Below are positions 33,940-43,548 of a stretch of 64,000 bases of DNA, one piece after another. Source of the DNA: Shewanella psychrophila. Lineage in GTDB: Bacteria; Pseudomonadota; Gammaproteobacteria; Enterobacterales; Shewanellaceae. Each line of letters opens with the position of its first letter. Positions within the stretch are counted from its first letter, which is position 1. The translations under genes and the position numbers were made by a program. The DNA lies in assembly GCF_002005305.1 (NCBI RefSeq), contig NZ_CP014782.1, positions 5,580,001-5,644,000 on the forward strand. Reading direction: 5' to 3'. Under the pieces are notes generated by a model. The model was not told where the DNA came from, ran no database searches, and saw only the letters and a list, made by a program, of their open reading frames with translations.

Positions 33940-35079
33940 ATGTCTGTTAGAAAGATATTCATGCTGGTTATTCTGATAGTTATCTTTTTGCTGAGCGCCT
34001 GCAAGAGTGTCCCTAAGGAGCTTACACGTGATGAAGGTATGCCTTGGAGTGTCGGGATCACCGCTCCCCTGTATTATGAAGTAGATATTGAACGAATCTG
34101 GGGGATCAATGACAGTCAGGATTGGACCAGTATTCTTATTCCTCCCAATACTCATATCAGCGACTTGGACCAAGATAGAAAGTCCACACAAGCTGCTGGC
34201 TATGAATGGGACCCCTACATGCTTTCTCCAACTGTTTTTTATGCAAATGCACAGCAACCAGCACGAAAAATAACTCCCCCAGAGGAGATCTTTATTGCCT
34301 GGTTGTCACTGGCGGAGGGGAAGTTTTATCGGTTAAATTACCGCCTGAGTGATGAATTACAACAACAAATGTTGATCCTTAACACTAAGACCATACCCGA
34401 ACAGACTAGTTTCTGTGGAAGTAAGTTGATATTCGGACTGATTCCTGGTGGTGAAGTCAGCGTTTGGTTATCCAGTTACTGTGAATCTGAATATCGTTTC
34501 ATTGAGCGTGTTAAGACTTCGGGTCCGTTCGGTGTTCCCTTTGATCTTGCATATGAAGAGTTCTTTAAAGGGGCGGTTCAGCGTTACGACGAAAAAATGG
34601 CAGCACAAAACGTACAGCTATTTCCTATCCCAGAAGATAAGCTGGCCTTGATGCGTAACTCCAATGCTAAGCAAAAAAAATTACCTCCCAAACCTACACC
34701 AGCTCCCAAACTCACACATTGCTGGGCGGAAAAACCCTACAACCTCAAGGTCAAACTTGAAATAGGCTCACCGCAACATCAGTTATCAAGGCGCATTTGG
34801 AATAATGCCTATGACTTTGCGGTAAAAGTCCGTTACCTCGATACGGGGATTCATCTAGCCTGGCAAGAAGCTGAAGAAAAAGGGTTCGATGCTCAGCAAA
34901 GACAGTTATGGATTCTTGCCAGATTGAGTGCTCAAGGCCAAGTGCCAGCGACTCAGATTGCAAAAGGGCTCGAACTCAATGCGGCTGAAGTGAAACAAGT
35001 ACAAACCTGGGCCGATGATTTTTGCCGCGCCGATAGTCAATTATCTAGTTCGAGTCACAATGAAACTAATCTTGAATAA
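33940..35079 (+). CDS. DUF2931-type T6SS immunity lipoprotein, copy 2
   Basis: A 379-residue predicted lipoprotein with a clear lipobox, LLSAC (Cys at about residue 21), so it is anchored in a membrane and faces the periplasm. The DUF2931-like part (MPWSVGITAPLYYEVDIERI) aligns with copy 1 but has diverged strongly, while the last 123 residues differ at only about four positions. Tandem, non-identical immunity genes after one effector usually protect against variant toxins. It ends the T6SS module; a strong bidirectional terminator follows. Confidence 0.78.
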   Translation: MSVRKIFMLVILIVIFLLSACKSVPKELTRDEGMPWSVGITAPLYYEVDIERIWGINDSQDWTSILIPPNTHISDLDQDRKSTQAAGYEWDPYMLSPTVFYANAQQPARKITPPEEIFIAWLSLAEGKFYRLNYRLSDELQQQMLILNTKTIPEQTSFCGSKLIFGLIPGGEVSVWLSSYCESEYRFIERVKTSGPFGVPFDLAYEEFFKGAVQRYDEKMAAQNVQLFPIPEDKLALMRNSNAKQKKLPPKPTPAPKLTHCWAEKPYNLKVKLEIGSPQHQLSRRIWNNAYDFAVKVRYLDTGIHLAWQEAEEKGFDAQQRQLWILARLSAQGQVPATQIAKGLELNAAEVKQVQTWADDFCRADSQLSSSSHNETNLE

Positions 35080-35115
35080 AGCATCTTGAATAACACTAAT
35101 CTCGAATGAAGCGAA
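34708..35115 (+). repeat. 3' repeat unit B of the tandem immunity genes
   Basis: Second copy of the 372-bp unit that encodes the C-terminal 123 residues, followed by a slightly displaced copy of the non-coding flank (CTTGAATAACACTAATCTCG from 35085). Confidence 0.93.
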
Positions 35116-35137
35116 TACCAATCTAAGAAGATACTTA

Positions 35138-35163
35138 AAGGGCTTGTTATTCAACAAGCCCTT
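35138..35163. terminator. Bidirectional terminator between T6SS module and mrcB
   Basis: AAGGGCTTGTT and AACAAGCCCTT form a perfect 11-bp stem with a 4-nt loop, flanked by A and T residues, between converging genes. Confidence 0.85.
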
Positions 35164-35229
35164 CTCGTTACTATTCACTAGCTAGGATTCACTAGCCCAC
35201 AGCCCACAAGCTACTCTTCACTAACGACA

Positions 35230-37572
35230 CTAACCACCTGTGAATTTCTGCCACCAGGATAATGGCTCACCGCAGTTTTTCGCCGGGTGATAACTGCCAC
35301 TCAAGGCTGGCAATGCGATGGTGTTATTGCAATCAGCCTCCATGGCCTTACCTGTGGTTCTATCAAAGTGGGCATTCACCACGCCATTGACAGGTGTACG
35401 TCTCAGGCTAATAGGAGGACGATGTTCTAGGAAGTCTTGGTAGACAGCCATGGCCCCACTACTGCCGTAGAGCCCGGTCTTGCCGTTATCATCACGGCCA
35501 ACCCAGACTGCGGCGACGTTACGTTCATCGAATCCGGCAAACCAGGAGTCACGGGAATCATTACTGGTACCCGTCTTACCCGCAAGGGTCACTCTTGGGA
35601 AGGCTTTACCCAAGCGAGTGGCAGTACCCGATTGAACCACTTGAGTCATGGCATATTGCACCAGGAAGTCTGTCGCAGGGTCCAATGCCTGATTCTGAGG
35701 GATACGTGAGACTGGCAGTGGCTTGTTGTCCTTATCCAGAACCGCAGTGATCGACGACAGGCGACGGTATCGACCGTTATCAGCAATGGTTTGATAGACC
35801 TGAGCCACCATCAAGGGGGAGCCATTAACCGCCCCCAGAAGCATAGATGGATACTCAGAGATCTTCTCTCGCCAGCCCGCCTTATCTAAGGTCGTCGCCA
35901 CACTGCTGACTCCAATAGCCATGCCCAAGTTCACCGTAGGCACATTCATCGATTTCTTGAAGCCTGTAAGCAAGGGCACTTCACCGCTAAACTTCCTGGT
36001 TACGTTCTGTGGAGACCAGGTCTTACCCTGACCATTTTTTAAGGTAATGGGCTGATCCTTGAGTGGCGTCGCTAGGTTATATTTATCGGCTTGATTGAGC
36101 GCCGTGGCATAGACAAAAGGCTTTATCAGAGAACCTATAGGGCGACGTATTTCAACCGCGCGGTTATATCCCTTGTAGCCAGGAGATTTATCCCCCACCA
36201 TGGCAGCAATACCTGCAGTGGCCTTATCTGTCAGCACCATGCCTACTTGGAGCTGCTTATCATTCTTACCCAGTCGAGCCATCACTTTCTTGACCGATTT
36301 TTCCGCCGCTTCCTGGGCCATTGGATCCAGTGTGGTGTAAACCTTAATGCCCGATTGCTTGAGTAAGGTATCTCCGAAACGTCTCGCTAGTTCGTGTTTC
36401 ACCACGGCAAAGAAGGCGGGTAACTTTTGGTGCACAGGTTTATCTGACTTTCTCAAGCCCAGTGGAGATTCGGCGGCGGCCTTGTATTGAGCAACCGAGA
36501 TCTTTTCCCCCTCCATCAAGAGCCTCAGCACCAAATCTCGTCGCTCCTGAGCACGCTCTGGATAACGCCAAGGATTATAGTAAGAAGGTCCCTTAATCAC
36601 GGCGACTAAGAAAGCTTGTTGAGATAGAGTTAATTCGGCTATAGGACGACCAAAATAGAACTGAGATGCCAAGCCCATGCCGTGTACGCCGCGGGCTTTA
36701 TCTTGACCCATGTACACTTCATTAAGATACGCCTCTAAGATCTCATCTTTGCCGTAACGGAAATCAATGATCAAGGCCATCAGGGCTTCACGGGCCTTAC
36801 GGATCAATGAGCGCTCACTCGACAGGAAGAAGTTTTTAGCCAGCTGCTGGGTCAGTGTCGACCCCCCCTGCACAGTCCTTCCCGCGCTGATGTTGACCAT
36901 CAAGGCCCTGGCGATAGCAAAAAGGTTTACACCGTGGTGTTCATAGAAGCTTCTGTCTTCAACCAGAATGAGGGCTTCGATAATCGATGAGGGCATCTTA
37001 GCGGATTTAACAAACACCCTGTCTTCGCCATCTCCTGTGATAATTCGATCCAATAATACCGGCTCGAGATGGAATACAGCCAGTTGACGATGATCTTGAG
37101 AGCGAGACACTGAGCTCACACCTTGCGAGTCGAAGGTGATCATCACTCTCTGCTCCGCCTGATCGCCTTGGGGATGCAAAAAAGGCCTACGCCAAAGATC
37201 GACTCTGGTTCTGGAAGCGGAAAATTCACCAACCTGTCTGGGATTGGCGACCTTACGATAACCAAGTAATTTTAGCTCAGAGATCAATTGACCATGACTG
37301 ACTGCGGCACCAGGGTAAAGGGCCATGGAACGGCTGAATACCTGAGCGGGAAGATGCCATTTCTGCCCTTCAAATTTTCGCGCTATGATTTGATCCAGAT
37401 AGATACTGTAAATAGACACTGCAGCGATGACAATAACGCCAAGCTTCCAGCCAATTGACCAGACTTTGCGGCCCCAGCCAGAGGATGTTTTTTTAGCTGA
37501 AGACTTTTTACCTGACTTAGCTTTAGATGGTGCTTTCTTAGCACCTTGTTTAGATACAACTTTCTTTGTCAT
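35230..37572 (-). CDS. mrcB: Penicillin-binding protein 1B (bifunctional class A PBP)
   Basis: A 780-residue inner-membrane enzyme that polymerises and cross-links peptidoglycan. A basic Lys-rich cytoplasmic tail (1-35) leads to one transmembrane helix (about 42-65), a UB2H-like region that in E. coli binds LpoB, then the GT51 glycosyltransferase (EDRSFYEHHG with catalytic Glu; GGSTLTQQLAKNFFL; RKAREALMALII). The transpeptidase has the SxxK nucleophile in PIGSLIKPF, the SMN motif in KKSMNVPT and KTGTSNDSRDSW. All three penicillin-binding motifs are intact. Length is normal for PBP1b. It is a single-gene unit 46 bp from the hrpB stop. Confidence 0.95.
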   Translation of the reverse strand: MTKKVVSKQGAKKAPSKAKSGKKSSAKKTSSGWGRKVWSIGWKLGVIVIAAVSIYSIYLDQIIARKFEGQKWHLPAQVFSRSMALYPGAAVSHGQLISELKLLGYRKVANPRQVGEFSASRTRVDLWRRPFLHPQGDQAEQRVMITFDSQGVSSVSRSQDHRQLAVFHLEPVLLDRIITGDGEDRVFVKSAKMPSSIIEALILVEDRSFYEHHGVNLFAIARALMVNISAGRTVQGGSTLTQQLAKNFFLSSERSLIRKAREALMALIIDFRYGKDEILEAYLNEVYMGQDKARGVHGMGLASQFYFGRPIAELTLSQQAFLVAVIKGPSYYNPWRYPERAQERRDLVLRLLMEGEKISVAQYKAAAESPLGLRKSDKPVHQKLPAFFAVVKHELARRFGDTLLKQSGIKVYTTLDPMAQEAAEKSVKKVMARLGKNDKQLQVGMVLTDKATAGIAAMVGDKSPGYKGYNRAVEIRRPIGSLIKPFVYATALNQADKYNLATPLKDQPITLKNGQGKTWSPQNVTRKFSGEVPLLTGFKKSMNVPTVNLGMAIGVSSVATTLDKAGWREKISEYPSMLLGAVNGSPLMVAQVYQTIADNGRYRRLSSITAVLDKDNKPLPVSRIPQNQALDPATDFLVQYAMTQVVQSGTATRLGKAFPRVTLAGKTGTSNDSRDSWFAGFDERNVAAVWVGRDDNGKTGLYGSSGAMAVYQDFLEHRPPISLRRTPVNGVVNAHFDRTTGKAMEADCNNTIALPALSGSYHPAKNCGEPLSWWQKFTGG

Positions 37573-37618
37573 CTTGATTCCGAAAAAGGTTTCAGCTTCC
37601 AGGAGCTAGGCCTGGAAG

Positions 37619-40249
37619 TTAGCTATCATTTCTACTTAATGTCTTTTTTTTGGTGAAACGAGTCGGCAAGGTATTGGCAGGATCATCTGGCCACAGGTGC
37701 TTGGGATACCTTCCTTTCATCTCTTTCTTCACTTCGACATATGGCCCCTGCCAGAAACTGGCTAAATCTGCTGTTAAGGCTAAGGGTCTGCGCGCCGGAG
37801 AGAGCAGCTCCATGGTTACCGTAAGCTTGCCGTTAGCTAAGATAGGACTCTGAGCCATGCCTAACGCTTCTTGTAACCTGACACTCAGTCGCGCCCTGCC
37901 CGCATCATCATAGGTTATGGCCGCTCTAGTCCCGGTCGCCATGGACCAGTGGCAAGGAAAAAGCTTGTCGAGACGCTGCAGTTTATCCCACTCAAACAGA
38001 TTCTGCAGCAGAGTATAACAGTCAAGAGCCCGCAGTTGTGACAAGCTTCTTACATCATTAATGTAAGGCCCTAGCCAATCCTCCAAAGACGCTAATAGAT
38101 GTTGTTCGCCAATATCCGGCCAACCTGCATCAGTGTCTAGTTCTGTCGCGAGCTTAACCCTGTTCTGGAGCTGTAACACCTTGGAGTTTAAATTAAGTAA
38201 TTCCAACCCCTTACTGCGTATCAGTTCAAATATTGCTGCTTTTATTTGCTCAGGATCTGGCTTACTCGAGGCAGCCTTACTCAAGACAATTTGACCTATT
38301 CGCTGTCTATTTTCGGCAAAAAAGCGTCCTTTCCCGTCATCCCAACCACAATAATCTTGGCTCTTGACCAGAAAAGCTAATCGCTTCTTAAACAAATCTT
38401 CATCTATTTCGGCCGCCAAATAGACTCTGCCACTGGTTCGTCCCTCACTCTCCTGAAAATCTGCCACCACTAACCAATCGGCCCGGGCTAAGGGATCATG
38501 TTCCGGAAGAGTCACTCCGGTACCATTAGCCAACTGATAGCCAGATACGCCGCGGCTCTTGGCTATTCGGTCCGGAAAAGCCAGCGCTAATAGCAGGGCG
38601 ATATCTCCCGAGCCTATGGATGAGACGAGTCGAGACAGGTCGATATTAACCTTGAGTTTCTTCATCCAGGTACGAACCTGTTTACCGGACTCAGCCTGAA
38701 TTGCTTCTCTAAGGTAGTTACTGATATCAACGCCATGTCGACCCAGAGAGCGGGACTCTAAAATCCCGGCGAGTAGACAGGCCAATCCCACCAATTGATC
38801 ATTCCCCTCATTTTGTGAGAGTGACTTCGCCTTCAGTAACATATGCGCCAGCCTCGGATGACAGCCCAACTGATAGGCTTGACTACCATGCTTGGTCAAT
38901 GTTCTCTGTTCATCAACCAGATCTAACAAGGCCAATAACTGCCAGGCCACGGTCTCATTGGCTTTCGAGGCCAGAGTCAGCAAAGGCAACTCATTAAGCG
39001 ACTTGACTCCCCAACAGGCAGCATCCAATGACATAGGAATAAGATCGCTATGTAATATTTCCGGCTCATCCGCCTTTAATAGCCTCCCTTGCTCCTCTTG
39101 ACTCCAGAGACGTAGACAATAACCAGCTGATAGACGCCCCGCACGACCCGCACGCTGGGCCGCAGATGCCTGACTGATGCGTTTAAGTGTCAAACGCGTC
39201 ACCCCGGTTTTTGGGTTAAAGCTTGCGTGGCGTTTATAACCGGAATCGACCACCATAGTGATCCCGTCAATGGTCAGACTCGACTCGGCAACATTAGTAG
39301 ACAGCACGACTTTACGCTTACCATCTGTGGCTGGTGCAATCGCCCTGTCTTGAGCCTTAGCGGGCAAACTGCCATAGAGAGGACAGAGAGAAAATATATT
39401 GAGGTCTAAACGCTTAGCTAAATAGTCATGTAAGCGCATGATCTCCCCCTGACCGGGAAGAAACGCGAGCAGTGAGCCAGAAATATCGATATTGCTACCG
39501 ATGCTGGCATCGATGCTAGCTAGGTGCTTATCATCGCCATTTAACAAGTCGACGATGCATTTTCCCATATGCTCTAACCAGATTTGGGTGCGATTCTGAT
39601 AGGGGTTGGCCCCTTGAGTCCGCCCCTTAGATTCTGCAAGGCTTCGATAACCTAGCTCCACAGGAAAACTGCGCCCCTCACTCTGCAACGAACAAGCATC
39701 TGGCATCAGAGTCGACAAGGGTAAGCCAGAAAGCGTGGCTGACATGGCCAAGATCTTAAGATCTTCTCTAAATGATCCCTGGATCTCTAGCGCCAATGCC
39801 AAGCCAAGATCGGTAGTGAGATGGCGCTCATGGATCTCATCGAAGATAATTAGATCTATGCCAGCTAACTCGGGATCTTGTTGGATCATACGAGTCAGAA
39901 TACCTTCGGTAACGATCTCGAGCCGAGTCGACTCACCACAACGAGACTCGCCTCTCACTCTAAACCCGACCTCTCCGCCAATCTGAGAGCCTCGCTGACT
40001 GGCAATATAATTCGCCACACTCCTTGCCGCTACACGCCTGGGTTCAAGCATCAAAATCTTGCCCTTAAACTCACTCCAATCTAGCATGGCTAACGGCAGG
40101 GCCGTCGATTTACCTGCACCAGTAGGGGCTTCCAGAATAACCTGATTATTGACATGGAAAGCCTCTCTTAAGGGCGAGAGCAGCTTATGTATGGGTAACT
40201 GATTCAAGGGAAGTGAGGTCTCAATGGCTAAGGGCGACCCAGTGTACAT
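37619..40249 (-). CDS. hrpB: ATP-dependent helicase HrpB
   Basis: An 876-residue DEAH/RHA-type helicase, a little longer than E. coli HrpB (about 809-824). Motif I is APTGAGKST (about 43-51), motif II DEIHERHL (Ile replaces Phe or Ala at the third place), motif III SATLSG and motif VI QRAGRAGRLSAG. The C-terminal HrpB-specific domain includes RPLALTADLASFWQ. The cellular role in bacteria is poorly defined; RNA remodelling is likely. Same strand as and just upstream of mrcB, the arrangement usual in gammaproteobacteria. Confidence 0.94.
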   Translation of the reverse strand: MYTGSPLAIETSLPLNQLPIHKLLSPLREAFHVNNQVILEAPTGAGKSTALPLAMLDWSEFKGKILMLEPRRVAARSVANYIASQRGSQIGGEVGFRVRGESRCGESTRLEIVTEGILTRMIQQDPELAGIDLIIFDEIHERHLTTDLGLALALEIQGSFREDLKILAMSATLSGLPLSTLMPDACSLQSEGRSFPVELGYRSLAESKGRTQGANPYQNRTQIWLEHMGKCIVDLLNGDDKHLASIDASIGSNIDISGSLLAFLPGQGEIMRLHDYLAKRLDLNIFSLCPLYGSLPAKAQDRAIAPATDGKRKVVLSTNVAESSLTIDGITMVVDSGYKRHASFNPKTGVTRLTLKRISQASAAQRAGRAGRLSAGYCLRLWSQEEQGRLLKADEPEILHSDLIPMSLDAACWGVKSLNELPLLTLASKANETVAWQLLALLDLVDEQRTLTKHGSQAYQLGCHPRLAHMLLKAKSLSQNEGNDQLVGLACLLAGILESRSLGRHGVDISNYLREAIQAESGKQVRTWMKKLKVNIDLSRLVSSIGSGDIALLLALAFPDRIAKSRGVSGYQLANGTGVTLPEHDPLARADWLVVADFQESEGRTSGRVYLAAEIDEDLFKKRLAFLVKSQDYCGWDDGKGRFFAENRQRIGQIVLSKAASSKPDPEQIKAAIFELIRSKGLELLNLNSKVLQLQNRVKLATELDTDAGWPDIGEQHLLASLEDWLGPYINDVRSLSQLRALDCYTLLQNLFEWDKLQRLDKLFPCHWSMATGTRAAITYDDAGRARLSVRLQEALGMAQSPILANGKLTVTMELLSPARRPLALTADLASFWQGPYVEVKKEMKGRYPKHLWPDDPANTLPTRFTKKKTLSRNDS

Positions 40250-40347
40250 GATTGCTAGGGGGATGGCATATGCCCTAGCTTCTTTGCCACTTAGCGCTAA
40301 GGGCTATGACTCTACAAATGAGCGGTTCGGTTTGATTTTATGGCACT

Positions 40348-41868
40348 CTACTTTCTTGAAACAAGGGTTAATTCATCACCAATCTCACTAGCCTGCTCAC
40401 CGCTTAATTCATTCATAAACCAATGCAGACTCTCACCTCTAGTCAATGTACTGAGTTTGGCAGGCTTAGCTATGGCATAACCCTGCGCGAAATCGACCCC
40501 TAGGCTTTTTAGTCTGTAGCCTATCTCGGATGACTCGACAAACTCGGCAATAATGTCAAAATCCATATCCCGACCAAGTTGACATATCGCGGTGACTATC
40601 GCCTGATCTGAATTATCATCACACAAGTGCCTGACAAACTGGCCATCAATTTTGACGAAATCGACATCGAGTAACTTAAGATAGGCAAAGCTTGAGAAAC
40701 CCGATCCGAAATCATCCAGTGCTAACTTGCAACCTAAGGGTTTAACCAGATCGATAAGTGCGGTAGCCAGATCCAACTGGCTCACAGCCGCGGTTTCAGT
40801 GATCTCGAAGCAGAGTTTAGAAACCAGTTCAGGCTCTGCCATCAGCCGAATCTCCAGCCAGTTCATAAACTCACTATCATCTAATGAAGTCGCCGACAGG
40901 TTAATTGCGACCATAGATAACTCATCCCAAATATCTAGATGTGTCCCACCCCAATGCAGTAAATTATCTATAACCCAACGGTCGACTCGAGAAGCGAGAT
41001 TGTAGCGCTCGGCAGCGGGTAAGAAGACCGCAGGTGATACGATAGCGCCATCTTCTGTAAACATGCGCAATAAAATCTCTAAATGTAAGCCGTTATCGTC
41101 ACCCAGCAGTGGCTCAATGGGCTGATAATAGAGTTCAAACTTATCTAAGGCTAAGGCGCCAACCACATCGACCGACGCATTCATGTCCGTATAGCGGCGA
41201 TCCACCTGAGGATCGCTTGATGAATACATACACCAGGAGTTACGACCTCTCTCTTTCACCACCCGGCATGCAGCGTCAGCTCTGGCGAGTACCTCAGATA
41301 TTTCCTCATCAGATCCATTAAAAGCCGCTACTCCCATACTGACACTGACACTATGCTTACGTTTATCCCATACAAATTCATGTTGACTCAGTTGCTCACA
41401 AATCCGCTCGGCAATATGGGAAGCCGCCTCTTCATCAATGGCATGCATCAAGATCCCAAATTCATCCCCGCCGAGACGAGAAACAACATCCCCTTTCCGT
41501 ACCAATTGCTTTAGCCTTATCGCCACCTGACACAAGAGTTTATCCCCGGCTTTATGGCCACTGATGTTATTAACGACTTGAAACTGATCCAGATTGAGAA
41601 AAGCCGCAAAGGTTGGCATTTGTGTTTCAGCATCCCTACTCAAAGAGTAATAGGACTCGAAATAGGCTCTATTGGGCAATCCTGTCAGGTTATCGAAGTT
41701 GGTTTGAAAACTTAGCTCGTCGGCAAGTTTATGGCGATCGTTAACGTTCTCTGCCACCAGTAAAACTTGCTCCGACTCATTGGGCAGCGCACTGAAACTA
41801 AGCTTGAGCCAGTTAAACTTACCATCACAACATAATACCGGTAGCTCACACCAAGCTTGCTCTAACAC
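40348..41868 (-). pseudogene. 3' part of a split GAF-PAS-GGDEF-EAL cyclic-di-GMP gene
   Basis: This frame holds the second half of a PAS domain, an intact GGDEF domain (SRLGGDEFG) and an EAL domain. The EAL motif is EILLR with the supporting residues present: Asn in INLSA, Glu in EITET, LDDFGSG, Lys in VKIDGQF, and QGYAIAKP. It should be read as the continuation of the gene upstream (41862-42605). The two frames overlap by 7 bp at a run of eight G (minus strand); nine or six G would fuse them. The only available start is a GTG inside the tract with no ribosome-binding site. If translated alone it would still contain both c-di-GMP domains but lack the sensory part. Confidence 0.8.
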
Positions 41869-42605
41869 CCCCCCCTCACTAATCCTAAGGTATCGAGTAA
41901 GATCCCGGTGTCATCAGCACGTACCAGTGATACCAGAGGCTGCCACTCTTTAATCTTTAGCAACTCCTCCGCAGCATGGTTATACAAGGTGAGCTTATTT
42001 TTTCCACTCACTTGGGCACAGGCCAAAGGCAAACGATACAAGAGTTCATGGCTGTAGTTTTCCGCCTTCTTATATTCATGTGACAAGCGGTCTCTCTCTT
42101 CCCATATAGAGATAAAAGAAGCACTTAACTCCAGTAGCTGAATAGATTCCTGTTGCCATTCTTGCTGGCCAACTTGATTTATTGCACCAAAAAGATATCT
42201 CTGCCCCTGAAAAGTCACCATAGGGAGCAAGAGCAAGCTAGTGATATTTAACACTTCCAGTAGGGATTTTTCTTCCACAGATAACGTGGCAACATCGGTA
42301 AATACTCTGTCGCCAACACACTTTGAATTCTGCTTCATAAACAAATGATGAAATGAATTAGAATGATTCAGGGCATGCTCTAACTTAGGTACGTCTATGG
42401 AATAGCCTAAAGACAGATGACGAAGACGCACCTGCTTAGTCGCTTTAGATATACAGAATACAAAGATGCACTCGCAGCTGATAAGCTTTGCAATCTGCTT
42501 TAACGCATCATTGAGATGATGCTTCGACTGGACCTGTGACAACTTATTGAACAAGGTCACTAACAAAGAAACATTCTGATTTGTTGGGGGGTTAGACAAG
42601 GTCAC
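41862..42605 (-). pseudogene. 5' part of the split GAF-PAS-GGDEF-EAL gene
   Basis: A 247-residue frame with a GAF-like sensor (about 10-175; CECIFVFCISKATKQVRL, LLLPMVTFQGQRYLFGAINQ) and the first half of a PAS domain (LLYRLPLACAQVSGKNKLTL, ...NHAAEELLKIKEWQPL). It stops at TAG just after the G8 tract, in the middle of the PAS fold. Joined to the downstream frame it would give a soluble protein of about 750 residues that makes or degrades cyclic di-GMP in response to a signal. The GTG at 42605 lies only 2 bp from AAGGAA; the TTG two codons later has better spacing. Confidence 0.78.
41868..41875 (-). repeat. Homopolymeric G8 tract at the frameshift
   Basis: Eight consecutive G on the minus strand (C on plus) mark the exact point where the reading frame of the cyclic-di-GMP gene is lost. 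Adding one or removing two G restores a continuous PAS domain (VRGG(G)VLEQAW). Confidence 0.85.
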
Positions 42606-42895
42606 TTCCTTACGACAAACAGATTCCTATATTCATCTACAAGATAAATAACTGAAAACTCATCACCTACTACAACATCTGCTAACCAGTATAGGAGTAA
42701 TTCAGTCTTTTTTCTGTTTAGACTCCCTTTAAACCGAGTGATGTAAAATAATCGATAGAGGGTACTAGCCTCGAAAGTGCGGGCAGGTGAATTTCAAGGA
42801 TGAACCAAAATTTAAAAAATGCATGTATAAATAAAAACTTAGCCTACGGAGGTATTTTCACGCCATAATATAAAGAACGAGTTGGAGGAAGTAAT

Positions 42896-43504
42896 ATGCA
42901 GCGACTATTTTTAGGTGTCTCGCCAACAGAGCAGCAAGTTAATCAACTCAGCGATATTCAGTCTCTACTGACTACCGTAGGCCACAAAGGTTATGGTCGC
43001 CCAGTCAATCGCAACAATTTCCATATGACGATCGCCTTTCTCGGCCAAACTGATAACGCTTCTCTGGCCCTGCTAATTAAGGCTATCGATGCAATTGCTT
43101 GCACCAGTGGCTGGAAAAAATTTAGTATCACCTTAGACAAATTAACCCTGTGGCGTAAACCTCAGGTTTTATGTTTATCCGCCCCTTCACTGACTCAGGT
43201 ATCGCTCAACCCTGAGTTGTATTACACAGTGGAGCATTGTCAGAAGATTATTCATTCGATACAGTCAAAGTCGGTACCTTCTAGGTCGACTTACAACGGG
43301 GCCGAACAGCCAACTAAACCCCATCTACACTTCACTCCCCATATAACCTTACTTAGAAAGGCTAAGTTATTGCCGGAGAAAAACCTGATACAGATGGGTT
43401 TAGCAGCAATTACACTCAATCCAAGTCAGATGCACTTATATCGTTCTGTCAGTGGTGAACGCGGCGTCGAATACCATATTTTACATTCCTGGCCATTAGT
43501 CTGA
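42896..43504 (+). CDS. thpR: RNA 2',3'-cyclic phosphodiesterase (2H family, LigT/ThpR)
   Basis: A 202-residue enzyme that opens 2',3'-cyclic phosphate ends of RNA and can ligate tRNA half-molecules in vitro. Both catalytic 2H motifs are present: FHMTIAFLG (HxTx, about residue 43) and FTPHITLLR (HxTx, about 146). GGAGG lies 6-7 bp before the ATG. Its length is a little above the usual 175-190 because of an insert between the motifs. It is a single gene with no operon partner. A 290-bp gap separates it from the divergent cyclic-di-GMP gene. Confidence 0.92.
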   Translation: MQRLFLGVSPTEQQVNQLSDIQSLLTTVGHKGYGRPVNRNNFHMTIAFLGQTDNASLALLIKAIDAIACTSGWKKFSITLDKLTLWRKPQVLCLSAPSLTQVSLNPELYYTVEHCQKIIHSIQSKSVPSRSTYNGAEQPTKPHLHFTPHITLLRKAKLLPEKNLIQMGLAAITLNPSQMHLYRSVSGERGVEYHILHSWPLV

Positions 43505-43548
43505 ACACGCTAAGCTTCAACTTCTAAAACTTCACACAAAAAACCTAA

